This document shows, in pieces, positions 57,450 through 64,000 of a DNA stretch of 64,000 nt. Each line of letters starts with the position of its first letter. Position 1 is the stretch's first letter. The notes under the pieces are model-generated. The model was given only the letters and a program-made list of their open reading frames with translations. It ran no database searches and had not been told where the DNA came from. Both the position numbers and the translations under genes were made by a program. Source of the DNA: Paenibacillus sp. cl123 (GTDB lineage: Bacteria > Bacillota > Bacilli > Paenibacillales > NBRC-103111); assembly GCF_900101595.1 (NCBI RefSeq), contig NZ_FMYY01000004.1:369561-433560 (forward strand), written 5' to 3'.

Positions 57450-58213
57450 ACGGCAAACAGCTGGAGGACAAAGTCATTTGGATTACAGGCGCGTTGGGCA
57501 TGCTCGGGCAGTCGGCTGTTTCCATGTTTCTCGAGCGAGGCGCACGGATTGCCGCTTGCGATCTGTTAGCGGAGGAGTCGGTTCCTGAAGTGGCCGCATG
57601 GCGGCGCACGTACGGCGATGACCGACTGCAGTACCTGCAGGCCGATATGACCCGAGAGTCCGATGTGCAGAAGGCAGTTGCTTCCGTTCTTGGCTGGTGC
57701 GGTAAGCTGGACGGGGCGTACCATAATGTCTACGTCAACAAGGCCTGGTCCATTGCGAACCAAACGCTGGACGATTGGGAGGACACGGTTCGCGGTACGC
57801 TGACGAGCGCTTTCCTCGTCTGCAAGCATGCTGCGCTTGCCATGCTTCCTGCAGGATACGGCGGGACTATCGTACTCACCTCTTCCATCCTCGGAAACGT
57901 TCCGGCAGCGAACAATGGTGCATATGGAGCTGCGAAGGCGGGGGTGGAGCAGCTCGTAAGGATAGCGGCGCTGGAATATGCGGCACACGGCATTCGGGTC
58001 AATGCCCTTGTACCGGGTGACTTTAAGTCCGTTGCGGTGCGTGCAGCAGCTTCGGAAGCGAGCAAGGAAACGATTCGTAAGGCAACCCTTATCGGGAGAA
58101 GCGGTTATCCCGGCGAGGTAAACGAGACGGCGGCTTTCCTGCTGTCCGACGCGGCGTCCTATGTGACCGGCTCTCGATATCTGGTGACGGGGGGGTTCGA
58201 GCTATGCCGGTAA
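57446..58213 (+). CDS. Atypical SDR-family oxidoreductase
   Basis: 255 residues, starting inside the stop region of the GH42 stub. Rossmann fold: ITGALGMLGQ near the N-terminus (GxxGxxG spacing as in extended SDRs rather than the classical GxxxGxG), CDL after beta-2 for NAD preference, catalytic serine in LTSSILG, and the Y160-x3-K164 pair in AYGAAKAG. The usual NNAG structural motif is replaced by HNVYVNKA. The C-terminal SYVTGSRYLVTGGF is canonical. Expected to oxidise a hydroxyl of a sugar, sugar acid or cyclitol with NAD+. It overlaps the next gene by 10 bases. Confidence 0.87.
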   Translation: MNGKQLEDKVIWITGALGMLGQSAVSMFLERGARIAACDLLAEESVPEVAAWRRTYGDDRLQYLQADMTRESDVQKAVASVLGWCGKLDGAYHNVYVNKAWSIANQTLDDWEDTVRGTLTSAFLVCKHAALAMLPAGYGGTIVLTSSILGNVPAANNGAYGAAKAGVEQLVRIAALEYAAHGIRVNALVPGDFKSVAVRAAASEASKETIRKATLIGRSGYPGEVNETAAFLLSDAASYVTGSRYLVTGGFELCR

Positions 58214-59298
58214 GGCGGCGGATTGCGGCCATTGTGACCGAATACCGGACCAATTCTCATTCGGAGGTTATTGTTGGGAGGCTGCTGGGCGAATTCGGTT
58301 ACCGGCCTCAAGTGGAGATCGTGTCGCTGTATACGGACCAGGTGCCTTCTAACGATGGGAGTCGGGAAATGGCCGTCAGGTACGGCCTCCCCCTGTTTCC
58401 GACGATTGCGGAAGCGATCCAATTGCCGGCGCAAGACGGTGGCCTGCACGGCGTCGTTATCATAGGCGAGCATGGTAACTATCCGAAAGACGACCTGAGG
58501 CGTACCCAGTACCCCCGCCGCCGCTTCCTGGAAGAGACGCTTCAGGCCATGGACGGAATCGGGCTCCGGGTTCCTGTATTCTCTGACAAGTTCCTGTCCT
58601 GGCGTATCGAAGACACGCTGTGGATGTATGGAGAGATTGTCTGGAGAGGGATTCCCTTTATGGGCGGCTCCGCGATTCCTCATACGACTCACGCACCGGC
58701 ATTCGACGGTGGAAAACTCCAGCGTGCGAAGGAGTGGCTGGTTCTCAGCTTTTCCCGCGAGATCGAAGCATACGGCTACCATGCACTGGAGGTCCTGCAA
58801 TCATTGGCGGAGCGGAGGCCGGGCGGGGAAACTGGGGTGAAGGCGATTACTGCGCTGGAAGGAGAGGCAGTATGGAGGGCTATGGACGGCGGGGAATGGC
58901 CGGAGGAGTTGCTGCTACGCGCTTTAGAAGTCTGCCGGAGGACGGCCGAACACCCCAGATTGTCCCGGGAACCCCCCGTGCTCTTCATCGTGGAATACCT
59001 TGATGGAGCAAGGGGATATGTGCTGCAGCAACACGATTTGACCCCCCGGTGGGGCTTCGCCTTCCGGGATGATCAGGGCGAGGTCGTATCCTCTGTTTGT
59101 ATGAGTGAAGACGAACGGCCATTCTCTCATTTCGACATCCTGGTTCGGCTGATTGAGCAGTTCATGGTGACGGGACGAGAGCCGTTTCCGAAGGAGCGGG
59201 TGCTCGTATCCAGCGCATTGATTAACCGGGCCATGGAATCGCTAAGCAGCCGCGTAAGGATCGAAACGCCGGAATTGAACATCGTTTACCGCCCATAG
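58204..59298 (+). CDS. Uncharacterised conserved family, companion of sugar oxidoreductase genes
   Basis: 364 residues. The N-terminus RRIAAIVTEYRTNSHSEVIV and the blocks VSLYTDQVPSND, GLHGVVIIGEHGNYPKD, VPVFSDKFLSWRIEDTLWMY and IPFMGGSAIPHTTHAP are strongly conserved in a family I know mainly from Planctomycetes and Verrucomicrobia, where it has no assigned function. The repeated His/Asp/Glu content (GEHGNYP, SDKFLSW) suggests a metal or sugar site; the N-terminal half looks alpha/beta. No secretion signal. Overlapping genes on the 5' side argue for a shared pathway with the SDR. Confidence 0.75.
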   Translation: MPVRRRIAAIVTEYRTNSHSEVIVGRLLGEFGYRPQVEIVSLYTDQVPSNDGSREMAVRYGLPLFPTIAEAIQLPAQDGGLHGVVIIGEHGNYPKDDLRRTQYPRRRFLEETLQAMDGIGLRVPVFSDKFLSWRIEDTLWMYGEIVWRGIPFMGGSAIPHTTHAPAFDGGKLQRAKEWLVLSFSREIEAYGYHALEVLQSLAERRPGGETGVKAITALEGEAVWRAMDGGEWPEELLLRALEVCRRTAEHPRLSREPPVLFIVEYLDGARGYVLQQHDLTPRWGFAFRDDQGEVVSSVCMSEDERPFSHFDILVRLIEQFMVTGREPFPKERVLVSSALINRAMESLSSRVRIETPELNIVYRP

Positions 59299-59315
59299 GA
59301 AAGGAGAATCCATCC

Positions 59316-59702
59316 ATGAAGACCGAAGTGGTAACCCCAGGTTCGGGGAACAAGCCGATCTCATCGGGAATCGAAACGGAATCGTTTGTATTTGTGTCGG
59401 GACAGGGGGGACTCTGCCCGGAAACCGGCAAGATTGTCGGCGGTGATCTGGAATCCCAAACCGTTCAGACGCTAGAAAACATTCGCAGCATTCTCGCTGA
59501 GGCGGGGCTCTCCCTGGACGATGTGGTCAAAGTGAACGTATATCTGAGCGACCGCAAGCTATACGGCGAATTCAACGGCATCTACGAACGATTCTTCCGA
59601 CGGCCGTATCCCAGCAGGACGACGGTGTACTGCGACTTGAATTATGACTTGCTGGTGGAGATTGATGCCATAGCTGTCAAGCGGATCGGAGTGAGGACAT
59701 GA
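59316..59702 (+). CDS. RidA (YjgF/YER057c/UK114) family protein
   Basis: 128 residues with AAAGGAGAA upstream. Conserved FVSGQGGLCPETGKIVGGDL, QTLENIRSILAEAGLSLDDV and the C-terminal PSRTTVYCDLNYDLLVEIDAIA. RidA proteins hydrolyse reactive enamine/imine intermediates to keto acids plus ammonia. Most carry an Arg in the terminal IP-R-x-x motif; here it is PSRTT, so the active Arg seems kept. Its place beside a creatininase-family enzyme hints that the pathway forms an imine or amide intermediate. Overlaps the next gene by four bases. Confidence 0.9.
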   Translation: MKTEVVTPGSGNKPISSGIETESFVFVSGQGGLCPETGKIVGGDLESQTVQTLENIRSILAEAGLSLDDVVKVNVYLSDRKLYGEFNGIYERFFRRPYPSRTTVYCDLNYDLLVEIDAIAVKRIGVRT

Positions 59703-60487
59703 AAGGGGGCGTCGAGTTCGGCTTCCACGGGCATACCCGGGAGCAATTGACGGAGCTGGCCCAGGACAGGTATACTGTCGTCGTGCCCTTAGCGGCGACG
59801 GAACAGCACGGACCGCACTTGTCCGTATATACGGACTCGCTTATCTGTGATTATATCAGCCGCCACGCGGTGAAACGCGCTGTAGAGTCGGGCGGGGCCA
59901 AACTGCTCCTGGCCCCTCTGCTGCCTTTCGGCTGCTCCGGGCACCATCTGGCCTTCGGGGGGACGTTGTCCTTGTCCTCCACCACCTACCTGCAGGTGCT
60001 GCGGGATCTCGGGGATAGCTTGATCCTGAGCGGATTCCGCCGGATTATCTTTCTGAACGGCCACGGAGGTAACGAACATCTGATGCACCAGGCGTCGCAG
60101 GATTTGGCCGTAGCCCATCCTGTATCGGTGGCGTCTGCATCCTACTGGAATATTGCCCGCGATGCTCTTGCTGCCGCAAATGCTACGGAAGTCGGACGGG
60201 TGCCCGGGCATGCGGGCGGGTTCGAGACGTCGCTTGTGCTTGCTTTGGATCAGACTATGGTGCAGGAAGAAAGGATTGCAGTCGAGCATAGGGGACAAAG
60301 CTTGAGCTCCTCCGGGCCGGCGGGAACAATTCTTTGCAAGCACGGTGAGCTTACCGGGGTCGACGGATATACGGATTCGGCATCCCGGGCGTCCGCGCAG
60401 AAGGGACAGGAATATTTGGAGATGATCGTGCAAGCCGTATCGGAATGGTTGAGCCGGACAAGTGCCATTATGATAGGAGATGATTAG
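59699..60487 (+). CDS. Creatininase-family amidohydrolase/hydrolase
   Basis: 262 residues, ATG overlapping the RidA stop. The family's metal ligands are visible: E35 and H37 in ATEQHGPH, D46 in YTDS, H122 in NGHGGN and E176 in GHAGGFETS. These enzymes open cyclic amides or related rings. Members include creatininase, the IolN-type 3-dehydro-scyllo-inosose hydrolase and MftE. With the SDR nearby, a dehydrogenase-then-hydrolase route for a cyclic sugar or cyclitol is plausible, but substrate is unknown. Confidence 0.9.
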   Translation: MKGGVEFGFHGHTREQLTELAQDRYTVVVPLAATEQHGPHLSVYTDSLICDYISRHAVKRAVESGGAKLLLAPLLPFGCSGHHLAFGGTLSLSSTTYLQVLRDLGDSLILSGFRRIIFLNGHGGNEHLMHQASQDLAVAHPVSVASASYWNIARDALAAANATEVGRVPGHAGGFETSLVLALDQTMVQEERIAVEHRGQSLSSSGPAGTILCKHGELTGVDGYTDSASRASAQKGQEYLEMIVQAVSEWLSRTSAIMIGDD

Positions 60488-60488
60488 A

Positions 60489-63400
60489 ATGAATCTGACG
60501 CCCAGGCGTTTTCATCTTACTTTGGCGGTCTTCATCCTTTTGTTTGCCTTTTCGGTCCCGGTGCAGAACCCAGCTTACGGAGCTTCCCCGGACACTAACG
60601 CTAACAACGGTCTTGACGGAAAGGGCAGCATGCCGTTGATCGTAAAAAGCGGCCTCCCCAACGCCGATATCATCGTAAGCCCCGCTGCCGATGACATGGA
60701 AATGTTCGCCGCAACGGAACTGCAGGAAACGGTGAAGCTGGTAAGCGGCGCAGATCTGCCCCTAATCCGGGGCGAAATCCAGAACGGCGGAATAAGCGTC
60801 GAGCTTCGCCACAGTACGCTGAATGCCGCCGGAAGCGGGGACTATCCGTTCGAGGTCGATCTGCTGAATAACAGAGGCGCTCCTGCGCAAATTACCTTTA
60901 AGCAAACGGGAGAAAGCCTGATTTCCGTAAGCTCTGTCCCAGCCGTCGCATTGGGCAAGAAGGAAGCGAAGAGCGTCACGATGTCGGTATACGTGCCCCC
61001 GGCGGCACCTAGCGGCAGCTATGAGGTAAGCATTCAGACGCAAATCAACGGGAAGGCAGCCGAGACGCTGATGCTAAAGGTGGTGCTTGACCGGAACCTG
61101 CTTCACAATCCCGGCTTCGAGCTGGCGACTCTGGAGGGCTGGTATGCGGCCCCGGGTATTTCCGCACAGGACGGACAGATGGTGCACAGCGGCTCGTCCT
61201 CCTTGCGCATGGGCGTCGGGAACGTCCGTACCAACCAGTCTTTGACGCTTCAGCCAGGCAAACAGTATGTGCTCCAGGCTTGGGTCAAGGGAAGCACGGC
61301 TGGCAAGTTGACGATTGACATCCGAGAGATGGCCAATCCATATGTCACGAAACGGACGGTTAGCAAAACATTCGACGTAACGGATCAATGGACCCTTGTA
61401 GAAATGCCGTATACGCAGGAAAACAACCTTTACGATTATAATTGGATCGTGTTTCATAACCTCAGCGGCACGGGGCCGGGGTCGCTGTGGATCGATGACG
61501 TATACCTGGCGGAGAAGTCTGGAGCTCCAGGGACCGCAAATGTGACCGGGGCCGTGTATGCGGATATGGGTACAGCCGGGAGCGGGGGGCCGGAAGCATC
61601 CTCCGAAAGGAGCCAGCACGGCGGTAAACAAGATCGCTTCCGCATTATTCTCGGAACGGACAAATCGTTGCCCGCCCTTAAGGATATGTATCCAGAGGAC
61701 TTTACCGATCTGGAGGGGACCGACGGATTTGCCGTCCGCAAGGCGGGCAAACACATATATATTATCGGTTCCGTGCCGAAGGGCGTATTAAACGGCGTTT
61801 ACGATTTTCTTGAAGAGAACACCGGGGTGCTGTGGACGCGTTCGACCGATTATGGAACGCTGTATGATCACCTGCCGACGATTGCCGCCCGCCAGGTGAA
61901 CTACCGGAAGAAGCCGGCGCTACCGGTCCGAGGATGGCTGACCCTCGGGGTCAGTGCAACGGGCAACTACGCGGCTGACGCCGGAACGGAGAGGATGCTG
62001 GCCCGCAACAAGAACAACGCCAAGTTCGCCTTTATTAGCAACCAACCGCTGTGGGACCGATTCCGCGGGCAAGGCCTTGAGCCCGTTACGCTCGGCCATA
62101 ACTTGAACTACTGGCTGCCGAATGACCTGTACTTCAAAGACCATCCCGAGTACTATAATGAGATTAACGGCGAGTACGTTCCCGTCGGAAGCTCGACGCA
62201 GATCAATTTCTATCATCCCGACGTTCCGCATATCATCGCCGAGCGGGCGAAACAGCTAATCGGGAATACGGGCCTGGAGTATGTCGGAATCGGAATAAAT
62301 GATAATTCGACCTTTGAGCAAGGAGAGCTGAGCCGATCGCCTTTTACTACTGAGGACGGCACGATCGTGCAGCCGGACGACCCGACATACCGGTCGACTG
62401 TGTTTTTCTCGTTCCTGAACAAGGTGGCGAGGGAGGTTCGAACCGCCTATCCTGACGCCAAGGTGGTGTCTTATGCGTATGCTTTTACAGATACGCCGCC
62501 GAAGGTCCCTCTGGAAGACAACATCGTCATCGTCTATGCGCCGCTGTATGAAGATGCGAGACAGCCGCTCAAAACGGACAACACATCCAACCCGAATTAC
62601 GGGTATAACCAGAAGCTAAAGGGCTGGGTCGAGAAGACGAAGAACATCATCATCTATAATTATTACGGCAGCTTCCCCTCGGAAGCTTACGAGCGGCCCA
62701 TTGCTGCGAAGGTGAAGGCGGATATGCAGTACTACCGCGACCTCGGCATTCTGGGCGTGCTGCCGGAAGGGAAGATCGATTCGGGCGATCCCGGCTGGGG
62801 AGTGAATGCCCTGCAATTCTGGCTTTTCAATAAGCTGTTCTGGGATCCGGATGCGGACATCGGGAAGCTGAAGGCCCAATTTATAAGCAAAGCCTATGGA
62901 GCGGCGGCAGAGCCGATGACGCGCTATTATAATCTCTTGGAGCAAGGCTGGAATTATGACCAGGCTCAACAGAGCTTTGTCACCAGCGGAGAGACGCTGG
63001 TCCTGCAGTATATTGTCAAGGCGGGCATTAAGGATGCTGCACAGCAAGCGCTGAATGAGGCATATGCCCTAGCAGACGAACGGGTGAAGAAGAGGATCGC
63101 CCCTATCAAAAATACCTTCGAACGCATGACCTACATCGTGGGGGACGGTGAGAATTTGTCCGCAACCGCTGTGAAGACGACGGCGTCAAAGGAAGAGATT
63201 CTGGCGTCCCTCGATTTTAGCACGGGACCATGGACTGCGACTCAGCCCGTCACCGACTTCCGGGATATGACCACGAAGGAGCTGCCTCGAGTCCAGACGA
63301 AAGCATACCTGTTATGGGATGACGAAAACCTGTACGTCGGTTATGAGAATTTCGACAGTGACATCAGCAAAATTATCGCCAGCGATACGGCGCCCAACGA

Positions 63401-63767
63401 GTGGTGGGCCAGTGGCAAGGATGATTCCGTCGAAACTTACTTGACGGGCGACCAGACAGGGAGCGGACCATACTATGCGTTCATGACGAACCCGCTTGCG
63501 CTGAATCTCGATTACCGGGGTCCGAGCATCGATCCCTCCTATGAGCCGCAATGGGCATCCAGCGCTTCGGTCAAGTTTGACCGATGGAATACGGTCCAGG
63601 CCATTCCTTTCAGCAGCATCGGCGTTGATCCGCAAGCTCTGACAGAGCTTAGGGGGATGCTGTTCCGGAATTTCCACCGTACCGGATACGGACTGGGGCT
63701 CTACGGCTGGGGCGGCGGTGCGGTATGGAGTCCGAGCGATTTCAAACCGATCTATTTATCCGAATAA
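60489..63767 (+). CDS. Secreted DUF4838/GH67N-like protein with inserted CBM and C-terminal CBM9-like domain
   Basis: 1,092 residues from the ATG at 60489 (AGGAG nine bases upstream); the ATG at 60480 is too close to that site. Signal peptide to about residue 34 (AYG|AS). A GH67/GH20-type N-terminal domain starts (IVSPAADDMEMFAATELQE) and is interrupted after about 45 residues by an Ig-like segment (about 110-200) and a CBM4-like module (204-345, NLLHNPGFELATLEGW), then resumes (FRIILGTDKSLPALKD to GVLW, about 385-460). The DUF4838 barrel follows (about 475-825) and a CBM9-like domain ends it (about 905-1092). Probably a surface or secreted glycosidase for a uronic or amino sugar polymer. Confidence 0.83.
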   Translation: MNLTPRRFHLTLAVFILLFAFSVPVQNPAYGASPDTNANNGLDGKGSMPLIVKSGLPNADIIVSPAADDMEMFAATELQETVKLVSGADLPLIRGEIQNGGISVELRHSTLNAAGSGDYPFEVDLLNNRGAPAQITFKQTGESLISVSSVPAVALGKKEAKSVTMSVYVPPAAPSGSYEVSIQTQINGKAAETLMLKVVLDRNLLHNPGFELATLEGWYAAPGISAQDGQMVHSGSSSLRMGVGNVRTNQSLTLQPGKQYVLQAWVKGSTAGKLTIDIREMANPYVTKRTVSKTFDVTDQWTLVEMPYTQENNLYDYNWIVFHNLSGTGPGSLWIDDVYLAEKSGAPGTANVTGAVYADMGTAGSGGPEASSERSQHGGKQDRFRIILGTDKSLPALKDMYPEDFTDLEGTDGFAVRKAGKHIYIIGSVPKGVLNGVYDFLEENTGVLWTRSTDYGTLYDHLPTIAARQVNYRKKPALPVRGWLTLGVSATGNYAADAGTERMLARNKNNAKFAFISNQPLWDRFRGQGLEPVTLGHNLNYWLPNDLYFKDHPEYYNEINGEYVPVGSSTQINFYHPDVPHIIAERAKQLIGNTGLEYVGIGINDNSTFEQGELSRSPFTTEDGTIVQPDDPTYRSTVFFSFLNKVAREVRTAYPDAKVVSYAYAFTDTPPKVPLEDNIVIVYAPLYEDARQPLKTDNTSNPNYGYNQKLKGWVEKTKNIIIYNYYGSFPSEAYERPIAAKVKADMQYYRDLGILGVLPEGKIDSGDPGWGVNALQFWLFNKLFWDPDADIGKLKAQFISKAYGAAAEPMTRYYNLLEQGWNYDQAQQSFVTSGETLVLQYIVKAGIKDAAQQALNEAYALADERVKKRIAPIKNTFERMTYIVGDGENLSATAVKTTASKEEILASLDFSTGPWTATQPVTDFRDMTTKELPRVQTKAYLLWDDENLYVGYENFDSDISKIIASDTAPNEWWASGKDDSVETYLTGDQTGSGPYYAFMTNPLALNLDYRGPSIDPSYEPQWASSASVKFDRWNTVQAIPFSSIGVDPQALTELRGMLFRNFHRTGYGLGLYGWGGGAVWSPSDFKPIYLSE

Positions 63768-63862
63768 TGAGTCAGTTCATCTCACACGTCCATCCGCCGA
63801 GGTAGACTGAATAGGGAGTCTTCGGCGAAATCGTTACCGGGCTGCGGAGCAACATGAGAAAA

Positions 63863-63912
63863 GAGGCTGTCCCAAAAGTCATCGTAGATGACGGGGACGG
63901 CCTCCTTTTTTG
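63863..63912 (+). terminator. Intrinsic terminator closing the saccharide locus
   Basis: GAGGCTGTCCC pairs with GGGACGGCCTC (one G-U), with an inner GTCATC/GATGAC stem, followed by six T residues. Confidence 0.88.
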
Positions 63913-63935
63913 ACATATAAGAATTTATAAGTTTT

Positions 63936-63955
63936 GGGGTGAGCGAAGCTTACCC
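63936..63955 (+). terminator. Second small hairpin near the window end
   Basis: GGGGTGAGC, GA(A) loop, GCTTACCCC, then TTATTT. It may be a back-up terminator or belong to a gene beyond the window edge. Confidence 0.4.
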
Positions 63956-64000
63956 CTTATTTAAATTTCTGTTAAGGTAAAGGTATGGACTCGAACATCT

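Noticed and set aside
63863..63912. IS-element terminal repeat
   Set aside because: GAGGCTGTCCCAAAAGTC resembles ends of some insertion sequences, but it is immediately mirrored and followed by T residues, and no transposase is nearby. A terminator explains it.

Overview
The window reads as a chromosomal stretch of a Gram-positive, spore-forming soil Firmicute of the Paenibacillaceae (Paenibacillus/Cohnella type). The grounds are strong AGGAGG ribosome sites, YesN/YesM two-component pairs, an LplA/LplB/YtcP-type sugar ABC importer, spore-coat CotSA/CotS and YheC/D-like proteins, copper-amine-oxidase 'stalk' domain proteins, and very large secreted multidomain polysaccharide lyases. No rRNA, tRNA, CRISPR array or intact insertion sequence was found.

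Layout. 1-0.6 kb: the 3' end of an RND efflux pump. 0.9-6.6 kb: a 1,920-residue secreted heparinase II/III-like lyase with carbohydrate-binding modules. 6.8-10.1 kb: an OmpR-type two-component pair followed by a membrane-anchored serine beta-lactamase-like protein. 10.2-11.7 kb: a TetR regulator coupled to a glycerophosphodiesterase. 11.8-13.7 kb: an HxlR regulator (apparent non-AUG start), a decayed NAD(P)-binding gene, a short DUF2269-like protein and a small hypothetical. 13.8-15.9 kb: an amino-acid permease and a convergent LysE-type exporter. 16.1-29.4 kb: a lyase locus with a GntR/solute-binding-protein fusion regulator, two more giant secreted heparinase-like proteins and a secreted stalk-domain protein. 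29.6-32.4 kb: spore-coat glycosylation genes, one a chimeric pseudogene. 32.6-37.2 kb: an old yellow enzyme, a second stalk-domain protein, a GntR/FCD regulator and ilvD. 37.4-38.9 kb: tandem GT2-like glycosyltransferases on the minus strand. 39.2-40.7 kb: an ECF sigma factor and its probable membrane partner. 40.8-45.4 kb: an accessory patch with transposase remnants, a YtrA/ABC operon, a DUF418 gene behind a long palindrome, and a decayed gene. 45.9-47.5 kb: a DUF6138-like orphan. 47.9-63.8 kb: a sugar-uptake and catabolic locus.

The last block is the most coherent system. YesN/YesM-type proteins (47.9-51.2 kb) would sense an extracellular saccharide. LplB/YtcP-type permeases and a lipoprotein (51.4-54.8 kb) would import it. 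An AraC protein (minus strand) sits divergent to a run of genes encoding an uncharacterised secretion-signal-less protein, a truncated GH42 fragment, an atypical SDR, another uncharacterised family, RidA, a creatininase-family amidohydrolase and a secreted DUF4838 glycosidase-like protein. The last six of these overlap or nearly touch. A pathway in which a sugar or cyclitol is oxidised by the SDR and then hydrolysed by the creatininase-family enzyme is an inference; the substrate is not evident from sequence.

Three cre-like sites (about 0.8, 17.7 and 51.3 kb) lie in front of the polysaccharide genes and suggest CcpA or LacI-type control. Stretches over about 300 bases without an intact gene are described under their own entries (13.2-13.5, 17.4-17.9, 40.7-41.4, 45.4-45.8 and 47.5-47.9 kb).
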